Shown here piece after piece: positions 22,527-31,233 of a stretch of DNA of 32,160 bases. Source of the DNA: Pseudorhodobacter antarcticus (GTDB lineage: Bacteria; Pseudomonadota; Alphaproteobacteria; Rhodobacterales; Rhodobacteraceae). Below the pieces are notes generated by a model. The model searched no databases and was not told where the DNA came from. It saw only the letters and a program-made list of their open reading frames with translations. The position numbers were made by a program, and so were the translations under genes. Each line of letters opens with the position of its first letter. The stretch's first letter is position 1. Location of the stretch: positions 1 to 32,160 of the forward strand of contig CAMAWZ010000001.1 in NCBI GenBank assembly GCA_945861995.1, given 5' to 3'.

Positions 22527-23417
22527 ATGACGCAAACATATGAAAATGTTGAGTTTATCGGTCTAGGGCTGATGGGGCACGGCATGGCCAAGAATATTGT
22601 GGAAAAGGGCTATCCGCTGACCGTTGTGGCGCATCGCAGGCGCACGGCTGTCGATGATCGGCGGGCTCGTGGGGCCCTAGAGGCCGCAACTGCGCAAGAC
22701 CTTGCACGCAGCTGTGACGTGATTTTTCTGTGCCTGACAGGATCGCCAGAGGTTGCGGCTGCGGTGGCGGCGCTGAAACCGGGTTTGGCCAAGGGGGCAG
22801 TGGTTGTTGACTGCTCGACCTCTGACCCGACTGTTACTTTGCGTCTGGCGGCGGAACTGGCCGAGATCGGTGTTGAGTTTGTCGATGCCCCGCTGTCACG
22901 CACGCCAAAAGAGGCTTGGGCCGGAACGCTTGATTGCATGGTCGGCGCCAGCGACGCCAGTTTTGCGCGGGTGAAACCGATCATTGGCACTTGGGCTGCA
23001 AAAATCGTGCATATCGGTGGGGTTGGCGATGGTCATAAGATGAAGCTTCTGAACAATTTTCTTTCGCTTGGCTATGCCGCGCTTTACGCCGAGGCGCTGG
23101 CCCTTTCGCGCAAGGTTGGCATTCCAGTGGCCGAGTTTGACAAGGTCATTCGCGGCGGTCGGATGGATTGCGGTTTTTACCAAACCTTCATGGGCTATGC
23201 GCTTGAAGGCAATCGCGAAGCGCACAAGTTCACTTTGGCCAACGCGTACAAAGATATGCGGTATATAGGGTCTATGGCCAACGCTGCCACCGTCGGAACG
23301 ACTATGGCAAGCGCTGTCAAAAATTCCTTCGCTTTGGCAATGGCAACGGGTGGTAATGGTGCAGAAGATTATGTGCCGCATTTGCCCGACTATGTCGCCA
23401 AGGCCAACGGCTTGTAA
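22527..23417 (+). CDS. Beta-hydroxyacid dehydrogenase family protein (HIBADH/GarR-like)
   Basis: A 296-residue NAD(P)-dependent oxidoreductase of the 3-hydroxyisobutyrate/tartronate-semialdehyde family, with normal length. The cofactor loop GLGLMGHGMAKN is at residues 12-23 and the catalytic lysine is K173 in GHKMKLLNN. The substrate loop, usually DAPVSGG, reads DAPLSRT (residues 120-126), so the paired glycines are lost and the substrate is probably not 3-hydroxyisobutyrate. CGGAGA precedes the ATG. The gene is transcribed alone and converges on the transporter/FAH operon, separated by a strong hairpin. It may oxidise a hydroxy acid in the same pathway, but that is only suggested by proximity. 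Confidence 0.9.
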   Translation: MTQTYENVEFIGLGLMGHGMAKNIVEKGYPLTVVAHRRRTAVDDRRARGALEAATAQDLARSCDVIFLCLTGSPEVAAAVAALKPGLAKGAVVVDCSTSDPTVTLRLAAELAEIGVEFVDAPLSRTPKEAWAGTLDCMVGASDASFARVKPIIGTWAAKIVHIGGVGDGHKMKLLNNFLSLGYAALYAEALALSRKVGIPVAEFDKVIRGGRMDCGFYQTFMGYALEGNREAHKFTLANAYKDMRYIGSMANAATVGTTMASAVKNSFALAMATGGNGAEDYVPHLPDYVAKANGL

Positions 23418-23421
23418 ACCG

Positions 23422-23454
23422 CAAGCGCCCGCCGAAAAATTCGGCGGGCGCTTG
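23422..23454. terminator. Bidirectional terminator hairpin between convergent genes
   Basis: CAAGCGCCCGCCGAA pairs perfectly with TTCGGCGGGCGCTTG (15 bp) around AAA. It lies 4 bp after the dehydrogenase stop and 23 bp before the end of the - strand FAH gene, where a shared terminator is expected. T-runs on either side are weak. Confidence 0.75.
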
Positions 23455-23477
23455 ACGATCTGCCAAAGGATATTGGG

Positions 23478-24620
23478 TTACAATAATCCGCGCGCCGCCA
23501 AATTCCGCATCAAAGCCCCCGTGCCAAATTGCCATTCTGGCGCTTCGGTCGACAGCCGAACGGTGTTGGTAAGCACGCCCAAGTCAGGGGCAGAGATCGA
23601 CACGACATCGCCTAGATGGTGGGTAAAGCCCTGCCCAGGGCCGTCACGATCTTGCACGGGTGAGAACATCGTGCCGCAATAAAGCACAAAACCGTCGGGG
23701 TATTGATGATGCCGCCCGCGGGTCTGCGCCACCAGATCAGCAGGATCACGGCTTATCTGACGCATCGAGGAATGGCCTTGCAACAAAAAGCCATCTTCGC
23801 CTGTCACGGTCAGCGACAATTCCAACCCACGTACAGTATCAAGGCTGAAATTATCGTCGAAAATCCGAATAAGCGGCCCAATAGAGGCCGCAGCATTGTT
23901 ATCTTTCGCCTTACCAAGCAACAGCGCAGAACGCCCCTCGACATCGCGCAGGTTAACATCGTTGCCCAAAGTCGCGCCGATGATTTGGCCCGTGGAGGTT
24001 ACTACCAAAACAACCTCGGGTTCGGGGTTGTTCCATTTGCTGATGGGATGCAACCCGACCAAGGCTCCGTACCCAACAGCCGCCATTGGCTGGGCTTTGG
24101 TGAAAACTTCTGCATCTGGGCCGATTCCGACCTCTAGATACTGGCTCCACAGACCTTCGGCTTGCAGCAGGGATTTGACCTTGGCGGCCTTGTCCGAACC
24201 GGGGATCAGATCGCGCAAACTGTCGCCAATAACCCCCGCGACGCGGATACGGATTTCCGCAGCCAGTGCAGGATTGCCAGCGGCACGCTCTTCGATCACG
24301 CGTTCGATCATAGACCGCGCAAAGGTGACGCCGCAGGCCTTGATCGCCTGCAAATCGCATGGCGCCAACAGTCGAGTGGCGTCTGCACCGGCCTCGACAG
24401 AGGCGGCGGCAAGGCTGGCATAGGACCCAAGATCTTCGCCTTGGATATTCGCGACAAAGCCAGCAATATCAGGCAACTCCAGCAAATCGCGCATGGTGGG
24501 CGCAGCTTTGCTGGTGATGTCATACACATGATCTGCGCGGATAGTCACCAAAGCGGGGCCAATACCTGCCCTCCAGACCCGACCCAACCAAAGGCCTTGG
24601 GGAAGCGAAAAGTCGTTCAT
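23478..24620 (-). CDS. Fumarylacetoacetate hydrolase (FAH) family protein
   Basis: A 380-residue protein whose C-terminal two thirds form the FAH fold; the acidic metal ligands are visible in NPEPEVVLVV and the family loop in GNDVNLRDVEGRSALLLGKAKD. The overall length and layout resemble FAH-family sugar-acid dehydratases such as 2-keto-3-deoxy-D-arabinonate dehydratase. I prefer the ATG at 24620: it overlaps the stop of an upstream frame (ATGA), while the ATG at 24632 has AGGA only 2 bp away. It is the last gene of the - strand operon after a peptide/nickel-type transporter, so it probably acts on a compound that transporter brings in. Hydrolase versus dehydratase cannot be decided here. Confidence 0.88.
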   Translation of the reverse strand: MNDFSLPQGLWLGRVWRAGIGPALVTIRADHVYDITSKAAPTMRDLLELPDIAGFVANIQGEDLGSYASLAAASVEAGADATRLLAPCDLQAIKACGVTFARSMIERVIEERAAGNPALAAEIRIRVAGVIGDSLRDLIPGSDKAAKVKSLLQAEGLWSQYLEVGIGPDAEVFTKAQPMAAVGYGALVGLHPISKWNNPEPEVVLVVTSTGQIIGATLGNDVNLRDVEGRSALLLGKAKDNNAAASIGPLIRIFDDNFSLDTVRGLELSLTVTGEDGFLLQGHSSMRQISRDPADLVAQTRGRHHQYPDGFVLYCGTMFSPVQDRDGPGQGFTHHLGDVVSISAPDLGVLTNTVRLSTEAPEWQFGTGALMRNLAARGLL

Positions 24621-24727
24621 TCTTGAAGCCATATCCTAAAGTCCTTTGCATATTCTGGATGCCAACGTGACAGCGGCGGGCGGTTTTCGGCAATGTCTTG
24701 TGCTGCCCATAGGAAGCGGTTTGTTGA
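24617..24727 (-). pseudogene. C-terminal remnant of an unidentified gene before FAH
   Basis: A - strand frame of 36 codons ends RPPLSRWHPEYAKDFRIWLQ plus one residue, and its TGA overlaps the FAH start in the ATGA manner seen at many junctions in this window. It has coding-like amino-acid composition but no start codon, and is closed upstream by a TGA at about 24730. About 15 bp further upstream is an ATG with GGAGG just before it (~24744), in a different frame. The simplest reading is a gene that lost its middle by deletion or frameshift. I cannot name the family. Confidence 0.45.
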
Positions 24728-24858
24728 TCAGCACTGACATTGCCTCCAACTTTTATCCAGCATGAGCAAGACTGCGCGTTTGAGTTTACCCGTTTGGGCG
24801 GGTTGGGCAACGGGGATTGGTGCGGAGGTTCGCGGATTGCGCTGCCAGTGCACAACCC

Positions 24859-26658
24859 TTACGCGGGGATATCCAGAACAGAGCTGATAAGCTTTTTGGT
24901 ATAAGGATGCACTGGCCGCGCGCACAGCGCTTGGGCGTCGTTGATTTCGACAATACGGCCGTTATGCAACACCGCGATACGATCGGCGATAGACCGCACC
25001 ACGGCCAGATCATGCGACACGAAGATGGCCGCAACGTCATGCTTTCTGGCCAGATCACGGATCAGCGCCAAAACCGCCGCCTGCACCGACACGTCAAGCG
25101 CTGTGGTGATCTCGTCGCACAACAGCAAATCTGGCCCCGCCGCGAAGGCGCGCGCGATGGCGACCCTTTGGCGTTCCCCCCCTGAAAGCTGCGCGGGCAT
25201 CCGATCCAAGGTCGCCGCACCCAAGCGCACTTCGCCAAGAAGATCAGTCGCCTTGGCGCGCAGTTCAGAACGTGGCACTTGCCCGTAAAGCATCAGGGGC
25301 TGGGCCAAAAGATCTAGAACGCGATGCCGAGGGTTTAGCGACGCATCAGGGTTCTGAAAGATCAGTTGGATCGCGCGAAGCTGGGACAACGGTCGATCCG
25401 CAGCGCTCGCCGCAAGAGGGTGGGCGAGGCCCTTGGACATAAGCGTGATCTGGCCAGTATTTGGTGTGGCAAGCCCAGCAATTGCCCGCAGAATGGTAGA
25501 CTTGCCCGACCCAGATTCGCCCACAAGCCCCAACACTTCGCCCCTGCCTAGTGTGAAACTTACATCCTCGACCACGGGCTTTTGCGCGCGACGGGCGAAC
25601 AGGCCCTGCTTGGGGTAGCCGACCGACAGCTCTTGAATGGAAAGCAGGGGGGCACCCTTGGCAAATTCGGTCGCGGGGCGCTGCGACGCTGGGGCGGGCG
25701 CGATGTTGGGGCGCAAGCACGCGATCTTGTGATCCTGCGCGACCAACACCAACTCGGGGCGCTGCGTGTGGCAGGCCTCCTGCACAAAAGCACAGCGCGG
25801 CGCAAAACGGCAGCCAGACGGCAGATGAAACAGCGAAGGGGGGCTTCCCTCAATCGGCAAAGGCAGGCCCGCTGCACCAAGGCGCGGGATCGACGCCACA
25901 AGCGCCTGTGTATAGGGATGAAGGGGCCGCGCCAGAACAACAGACAGCGGCCCTTGCTCGACCATGGCACCAGCGTACATCACCCCGATCCTGTCACACA
26001 GACGCGCCAAAACGCCCAGATCGTGACTGACGCACAATATGCCAACTTTTGCCCGCTGCCGCAGATCGACCAGCAAATCCAGCAGCGCGGACTGCGTGGT
26101 AACATCAAGCCCCGTTGTAGGCTCGTCCAAAAGCAGCACTTCTGGCTGACCCGCCAAGGCCATAGCGATTGCGGCCCGCTGCACTTGCCCACCAGACAAT
26201 TCGTGTGGATAGCGGCGCGCAATCATGGCTGGCTCCGGCAGACGAACCCTGCCCAGAAGGTCAAGAACCCGCCCAGACCTCTCGCGCTTGCCCAGCGCAC
26301 TGTGCAGCACCAAAGCTTCGTCAATTTGCGCGCCGATCCGGCGGCTGGGGTTAAGCGCGGTCGCAGCGTTTTGCGGAATAAGCGCAATCTTGCCGCCGCG
26401 AACCGATGCAAGGGCGGCATCCGATTGCCCAAGCATCGGCGAACCGTTCAGCCTGACTGACCCGCCAATGGCCTGCAAACCTGGCCGCATCATGCCCATA
26501 AGTGACAAAAGCAGCGTGCTTTTGCCCGATCCTGATTCCCCCGCTATACCCAAACTCTCGCCTTGGCCGATTGTAAGGGAAACCTTGCCGACAACCAAAA
26601 AGCCCTCCCCCCCGACTTGTAGGTTTTCCACCTCAAGCAGGGGCGCGGAAGTTGTCAT
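24859..26658 (-). CDS. Fused double ATPase of a peptide/nickel-type ABC importer (DppD-DppF)
   Basis: A 599-residue protein with two complete ABC domains, as in GsiA-type importers. Domain 1 (~1-265) has GESGSGKST, LSGGQVQRAAIA, LLLDEPTTGLD and the switch SHDLGVL, followed by the oligopeptide-transporter C-terminal zinc/FeS-like cysteine segment (CRFAPRCAFVQEACHTQRP). Domain 2 (~325-599) has GESGSGKST, LSGGERQRVAIAR, LLLCDEITTALD and SHDLAVV. In Walker B of domain 2 the usual DEPT reads DEIT. It overlaps the upstream permease gene by 4 bp. It powers the importer encoded by the three genes to its right in the sequence. Confidence 0.93.
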   Translation of the reverse strand: MTTSAPLLEVENLQVGGEGFLVVGKVSLTIGQGESLGIAGESGSGKSTLLLSLMGMMRPGLQAIGGSVRLNGSPMLGQSDAALASVRGGKIALIPQNAATALNPSRRIGAQIDEALVLHSALGKRERSGRVLDLLGRVRLPEPAMIARRYPHELSGGQVQRAAIAMALAGQPEVLLLDEPTTGLDVTTQSALLDLLVDLRQRAKVGILCVSHDLGVLARLCDRIGVMYAGAMVEQGPLSVVLARPLHPYTQALVASIPRLGAAGLPLPIEGSPPSLFHLPSGCRFAPRCAFVQEACHTQRPELVLVAQDHKIACLRPNIAPAPASQRPATEFAKGAPLLSIQELSVGYPKQGLFARRAQKPVVEDVSFTLGRGEVLGLVGESGSGKSTILRAIAGLATPNTGQITLMSKGLAHPLAASAADRPLSQLRAIQLIFQNPDASLNPRHRVLDLLAQPLMLYGQVPRSELRAKATDLLGEVRLGAATLDRMPAQLSGGERQRVAIARAFAAGPDLLLCDEITTALDVSVQAAVLALIRDLARKHDVAAIFVSHDLAVVRSIADRIAVLHNGRIVEINDAQALCARPVHPYTKKLISSVLDIPA

Positions 26659-27527
26659 GCGCCAAGCACCCGGCGCGTGCGTTCAACGCCAGTCACGCGG
26701 GCCAAAGCATCGACGGCAAGGTTCACCCCTATCACAAGCGAGCTTAGGGCGAGCATTGGGCAGATCAGCGCCCACGGCGCGCGCTGCATGATGCCGCGGG
26801 CATCTGCAATCATCTGGCCCCAATCGGGGGTTGGTGGGGCGACCCCCATTCCCAGAAAGGACAAAGAACTGACGGCAAGCAAAATCCAAGACCATTGCAT
26901 TGCACCTTGCACGGCAAGGCTATCGCGCACATTTGGCAACAGTTCGGTCACTGCAATCGCCCAGCGCGCGTGGCCACGGATCTGCGCTGCGACAACAAAA
27001 TCGCGCGCTACAAAATCAAGTGCCGCGGCGCGCGCAAGGTAAACCGCAGATAATCCGTAGGAAAATCCAAGCACGGGCACAAGTGCAGCGGAACTGCTGC
27101 CCAAGGCCGCAACGAACAGCATGACCAGCAATATCCACGGGATCGACATCATGGCATCAATAAAGCGCATCACAATCGCATCGGTGCGCCCCCCGATCAG
27201 GGCTACAAGAATACCAACAGCAGACCCCCAAGCCATCGCGATGATCGTGGCCGCGGTTGCAATCAGCATCGCCTCACGCCCGCCCAGCAAAGTGCGGCTA
27301 AACACGTCACGCCCCAAACGGTCGGTGCCAAACCAATGCGCCAACGACGGCGATTGCAGCATGGCGCTCGCATCCTGATAGGTTGGATCTTGCGGGGCAA
27401 TCAGCGGCGCTGCCATTGCGACGGCCAAATGCAGGAAAACGATTGCCATACCGATGCGCCCAGACCTTTGGGCCAGCACATCGCGCACAACTTGCGGCAA
27501 GGGCAAGGCAGGCCTGCGGGCAGTCAT
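26655..27527 (-). CDS. ABC importer permease, DppC type
   Basis: A 290-residue inner-membrane protein with about six hydrophobic segments. It has the N-terminal DppC signature (LIAPQDPTYQDASAML then HWFGTDRLGRDVFSR) and the coupling loop DFVVAAQIRGHARWAIAVTE near residue 175. It overlaps the DppB-type gene at its start and the ATPase gene at its end by 4 bp each. It forms a heterodimer with the DppB-type permease. Confidence 0.93.
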   Translation of the reverse strand: MTARRPALPLPQVVRDVLAQRSGRIGMAIVFLHLAVAMAAPLIAPQDPTYQDASAMLQSPSLAHWFGTDRLGRDVFSRTLLGGREAMLIATAATIIAMAWGSAVGILVALIGGRTDAIVMRFIDAMMSIPWILLVMLFVAALGSSSAALVPVLGFSYGLSAVYLARAAALDFVARDFVVAAQIRGHARWAIAVTELLPNVRDSLAVQGAMQWSWILLAVSSLSFLGMGVAPPTPDWGQMIADARGIMQRAPWALICPMLALSSLVIGVNLAVDALARVTGVERTRRVLGA

Positions 27528-28474
27528 CGCCGCCGCGCCCGCAGCCGGGGGTTCAGTGTCAGGGCCAAAAGGTCTGCGCCAAGATTGGTCAGAACATAGA
27601 TAAACCCAAACAACAAAGCGATGGCTTGAACCAAGGGCAGGTCTTGATCCGCAACCGCGTCAACCGCCAAGCGCCCAAGACCGGGAAAGTTGAACACACT
27701 TTCCACAATGACGACCCCACCCAAAAGCCATGCCATCGTCAACCCAATGATGCTGATCGCAGGCAAAAGCGTATTGGGCACCACATGGTGCAAGATCATG
27801 CGCCGTCGCGGCACGCCTTTCAGCCGCGCCATCTGCACGAAATCGCTTTGCATAACCTCGATCACCGAAGCCCGAACCATGCGCAAGATATGCGCGGCAA
27901 GAATAAAGATCAGCGTGGCTGCAGGCAGGATGGATGCCTTTAGCAAATCAAGGGCTGGCGCCTTGTAGCCGATGGTCACCACGCCAGCAGCCCAGCCCAA
28001 GATGACCGAGAACAGCAAAATCATCAACGTGCCCGAGATGAATTCGGGCACAGTCATTGCGAAAATCGCAATACCCGAGATGGTCATATCAAGCGGCCCG
28101 TCAGGATTTAGTCCAGCCAGCACACCAAGGCCAAGGGCAAGCGGAATGCCGATGGCGGCGGTGACCCCTGCGAGGATCAAGGTATTGCGCAGACGCCAGC
28201 CCACGATTTCAGCAATCGGGCGTTCACGCTGCATGGATATTCCCAGATCACCCGTCAGAATGTCGCCCGCCCAAGCGGCAAACCGCCACAAGGGTGGCTG
28301 ATCAAGGCCTAACCTTTTTTGACAGGCGGCAAGCATACTGTCGGACGCTCCACGCCCAAGGTTCACGCTGCACGCGTCACCGGGCATAAGTTCTAGCGCA
28401 AAAAACACCACGACAACGATAATGATCATCGTAACAAGCGCCAACCCAAGCCGTTCCAGCAGTGCAGCCGCCAT
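27524..28474 (-). CDS. ABC importer permease, DppB type
   Basis: A 316-residue inner-membrane protein with about six hydrophobic segments and the coupling loop SDFVQMARLKGVPRRRMI near residue 210. The early FFALELMPGDAC segment matches the DppB N-terminal domain. It begins 15 bp after the binding-protein stop and overlaps the next gene. It forms the translocation pore with the DppC-type partner; substrates of this family include peptides, nickel, glutathione and plant-derived sugars. Confidence 0.93.
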   Translation of the reverse strand: MAAALLERLGLALVTMIIIVVVVFFALELMPGDACSVNLGRGASDSMLAACQKRLGLDQPPLWRFAAWAGDILTGDLGISMQRERPIAEIVGWRLRNTLILAGVTAAIGIPLALGLGVLAGLNPDGPLDMTISGIAIFAMTVPEFISGTLMILLFSVILGWAAGVVTIGYKAPALDLLKASILPAATLIFILAAHILRMVRASVIEVMQSDFVQMARLKGVPRRRMILHHVVPNTLLPAISIIGLTMAWLLGGVVIVESVFNFPGLGRLAVDAVADQDLPLVQAIALLFGFIYVLTNLGADLLALTLNPRLRARRR

Positions 28475-28489
28475 AGCAGACGCCGCCGT

Positions 28490-29971
28490 CTACGGTGTCA
28501 TACCCACCAGATGCCAGCGGATATGGTCTTCGTCTTGGGGCGCAATACCCGTCACACGCGACGACATCACGCGGCGTCCGTTTTCTTGATAGGCGATCAG
28601 TGTTCCGCCTTCGTTGAACAGTATTTCCTGTGCCTGAACGTAAAGGGAGCGCGCCTTTTCAAGATCGAGTGTCGATCTGGCCTGATCGAGCAAGGTATCA
28701 AAGGCTGCACTGGCAAAGTGGCTTTCGTTCCATGCCGCACCCGATCGATAGGCCTCATTCAGGAACTGGTCGGCTGGGCGCTGGCCCCACGAGGTGACGG
28801 CGTTCTTTTTCAACCAAATATCATCCCAGTAGCCATCCGATGGGGCCACTGTCAGTTTGACGCGGATACCCGCCTCGGCGACTTGCTGCTGATAAACTTC
28901 GGCATATTGCACCATCCCTGGTTCCAGATCGGCGGTGAAAACCTCGATGTCGATCCCGTCTGGATAGCCAGCCTCGGCCAGCAAAGCCTTGGCGCCTGCA
29001 ATGTCTTGTGGGCAATCAAGGTTTGCGCGGAACGGATCGCTGGCCATAACGGGTGTATCACAACTGACAATCCCGTTGCCTTCGCCAGACATCAGCGCCA
29101 GCATTTCCGCGCGGTCTACTGCGATGCGCAGCGCTTTGCGGATGCGCGGATCGTCCAGCGGTGGCTGGTTGCTTTGAAAGGCAATACCAAACCACCCCCC
29201 TGCGGGATAGCTTTGAACGGTGAAATCGGTATTGCCCGTATAAAGCGGTTCTTGATCGCGGGTTAGACCGTTGTAGTCGATCTGCCCGCCCAGCATCGCC
29301 TGATTGCGCGCTTCGGAATCTGGAATCGCCGTGAACTCGATGCGATCCAGCTTTGGCGCGCCTTCCCAATATGCGGTGTTGGCGTTTAGGATCGTCGTGC
29401 TTTCGGGGTCATAGCTGTCCAGCATAAAGGGGCCAGTGCCAACGCCAAACGGGGCTGCCGCGCCTTCAGGCAACATCCGAACCCTGTAATCCATCAGCAA
29501 AAGCGGCAGGCCTGCGTGCGGTGTCGATAAACGTATCTTCGCGGTCATTGGATCAATGACATCAACGGCCTCGATCAGGCCCAGAACGTCGGTTACTGGC
29601 GATTCGAGTGCGGGATCTTTGACGCGCTCTAGCGTAAACTGTACATCTGCCGCATCAAAGGCGCTGCCATCATGAAAGGTAACGCCCGGCTGCAACGTCA
29701 GCGTCCATTCCGTTGCAGTTTCGTTCGCTGTCCAGCTCTGCGCCAACTCGGGTGCGGGGCGGCCAGTTTCGTCCTGACGGATCAGGCGGCTGTAGATCAG
29801 GTCATTCACTTCGTAAAATCGGGTTGCCGAAATAGGATCAAGACTTTCGCTTCCGCCAAAGCTAAGATCATTGGCCCGGCGCAGAATGGTGTCAGCATCT
29901 GCGGCACTGGCAAGTGTCATAAAGACGACAAAGGGCATCGCTACACGTTGGGTATGAGATTTAAATTTCAT
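28490..29971 (-). CDS. ABC importer substrate-binding protein, family 5 (DppA-like)
   Basis: I chose the ATG at 29971, which gives 493 residues with a Sec signal peptide (basic MKFKSHTQR, hydrophobic core, likely cleavage after ADA near residue 26). A longer frame from 30097 would place about 42 unsupported residues before the signal. Family 5 features include YSRLIRQDETGRPAPELAQSW near residue 55, WTLTLQPGVTFHDGSAFDAADVQFTLERV and the central QSNQPPLDDPRIRKALRIAVDR. It is the first gene of the - strand operon and captures the substrate in the periplasm. The downstream FAH enzyme suggests an organic-acid or glycoside-derived ligand rather than a peptide, but this is inference. Confidence 0.92.
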   Translation of the reverse strand: MKFKSHTQRVAMPFVVFMTLASAADADTILRRANDLSFGGSESLDPISATRFYEVNDLIYSRLIRQDETGRPAPELAQSWTANETATEWTLTLQPGVTFHDGSAFDAADVQFTLERVKDPALESPVTDVLGLIEAVDVIDPMTAKIRLSTPHAGLPLLLMDYRVRMLPEGAAAPFGVGTGPFMLDSYDPESTTILNANTAYWEGAPKLDRIEFTAIPDSEARNQAMLGGQIDYNGLTRDQEPLYTGNTDFTVQSYPAGGWFGIAFQSNQPPLDDPRIRKALRIAVDRAEMLALMSGEGNGIVSCDTPVMASDPFRANLDCPQDIAGAKALLAEAGYPDGIDIEVFTADLEPGMVQYAEVYQQQVAEAGIRVKLTVAPSDGYWDDIWLKKNAVTSWGQRPADQFLNEAYRSGAAWNESHFASAAFDTLLDQARSTLDLEKARSLYVQAQEILFNEGGTLIAYQENGRRVMSSRVTGIAPQDEDHIRWHLVGMTP

Positions 29972-30141
29972 CGCAGCAGGAATCCTTGTTTGCTTAATGA
30001 CAGAGCTTTTGCACCTTAAAGGGTCTGGGACTGGCCATCGCTTTACACTAGAAACGCATATCGGTGCGAATAGACAGAATAATTGTGACACCCGCAAGAC
30101 AGTTCAAAAAGGGCCTCGGCGGTGTCGACTTTGGAGGTATC
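29972..30141. promoter_or_regulatory. Divergent intergenic region
   Basis: This 170-bp region must hold the promoters of the - strand transporter operon and the + strand phosphatase-family gene. I see candidate boxes, such as TTTACA at 30042-30047 on the + strand, but no convincing -35/-10 pair with correct spacing in either direction. No small gene is evident. Confidence 0.45.
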
Positions 30142-31029
30142 ATGCAGATTGTGACCTATAACATTCAATGGGGAAAGGGTCAGGACGACGTCGTTGACCT
30201 GTCTCGCATCGCCCAAACCGTCGCCAATGCTGACGTGATTTGCCTGCAGGAAGTAGAGCGCAATTGGCGCGATATGCCAAACAGTGATCAGGTCGCGCGG
30301 CTTGCGGCCCTTCTGCCCGACCATTATGCGATTTTCTCGCCAACGGTTGATCTTCATGATCATCGCGAAAACGCCACCAAAGGCCGCCGCCAATATGGCC
30401 TGATGATTTTGTCGCGCTGGCCCATCCTGTCGACCAGAACTTTTCCTTTGCCCAAATATCCCGTGCAAGGCAGCCTTAACGACTCTTCTGGTTTGCAAGA
30501 AGCTGTCATTGCACCGGGCGGGCAAGGGGTGCGTATCTACAACACGCATCTCAACTATCTATCGCAGCGCCAGCGCCGCCTTCAGATCGACGAAATTATG
30601 AAGGTCATCGCCGACGCGCCGCTTCAAGGTGGCGCGATCGTCGGGCCAGGCGTGCCAGAGGCGGAGTATCGACAGGACTGGATTGCAATTGGGCCCGAAG
30701 ACGTGCCCGCAATGCCCGTCCCTGCCATTCTGAGTGGGGATTTCAATATGCGGCCGAATTCCCCAAACTATGATCAGATCGTGGGCGAGAGTGATCCGTT
30801 CTACGGCCGCCTACCCGACCTTGCACGCTTTAGCGATGTGTTGACCCTTGTCGGACAGCCCGAGCAAGAGGGATCGACCCATGCCGAGGTTGACCACGCA
30901 GGGTATCAAAGGATTGACCATATCTTCGTATCTGGGGATCTGGTCGGCTGCGTAACCCGTGCTTGGATTGATACAAAGGCCGATGGCTCGGACCATCAAC
31001 CAGTCTTTGCAGAGGTTTCGTTTCCTTAA
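30142..31029 (+). CDS. Endonuclease/exonuclease/phosphatase-family protein
   Basis: I chose the ATG at 30142, 5 bp after GGAGG, giving 295 residues; the longer frame from 30064 has no ribosome site. All landmarks of the metal-dependent EEP fold are present: N7 in TYNIQWG, catalytic E37 in CLQEVE, NTHLNYLSQRQRR, SGDFNMRPNS (D and N of the active site), RIDHIFVSGD and the terminal SDHQPVFAEV histidine. The family cleaves phosphodiester or phosphoester bonds in nucleic acids, phosphoinositides or lipids. There is no signal peptide. Lying opposite a UgpC-type transporter gene, a role on glycerophosphodiesters or other phosphorylated substrates is possible but unproven. Confidence 0.9.
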   Translation: MQIVTYNIQWGKGQDDVVDLSRIAQTVANADVICLQEVERNWRDMPNSDQVARLAALLPDHYAIFSPTVDLHDHRENATKGRRQYGLMILSRWPILSTRTFPLPKYPVQGSLNDSSGLQEAVIAPGGQGVRIYNTHLNYLSQRQRRLQIDEIMKVIADAPLQGGAIVGPGVPEAEYRQDWIAIGPEDVPAMPVPAILSGDFNMRPNSPNYDQIVGESDPFYGRLPDLARFSDVLTLVGQPEQEGSTHAEVDHAGYQRIDHIFVSGDLVGCVTRAWIDTKADGSDHQPVFAEVSFP

Positions 31030-31233
31030 ATTTTGCAAGCGAGAATGCCCCGAAGGTGACCTTATCGGCACAAATGAAGGCCGCCCCACAGTGATTTGGA
31101 ACGGTGACTTGAATCTGCATCTATAATAGGTCTTTGCCAGCCGAGCACCTGCAAAACTCCGCCAAGATCGTTGGTTGGTAAACTGTCCGATCTTCGCCAT
31201 CATGGCAGGTTCCTTGCCCAAGGTAAGGGCGCG
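31030..31233. other. Convergent intergenic gap, possible truncated gene on - strand
   Basis: This 204-bp gap holds no clear terminator. On the - strand an ATG near 31221 follows AAGGA by 7 bp (frame MMAKIGQFTNQRSW...), as if a gene once followed the ATPase gene. That frame runs antisense into the phosphatase-family gene and has no recognisable sequence, so at best its first part is a remnant. Confidence 0.35.

Noticed and set aside
28511..29266. 251-codon + strand frame opposite the DppA-like gene
   Set aside because: The - strand encodes a complete family 5 binding protein; the + strand translation matches no family.
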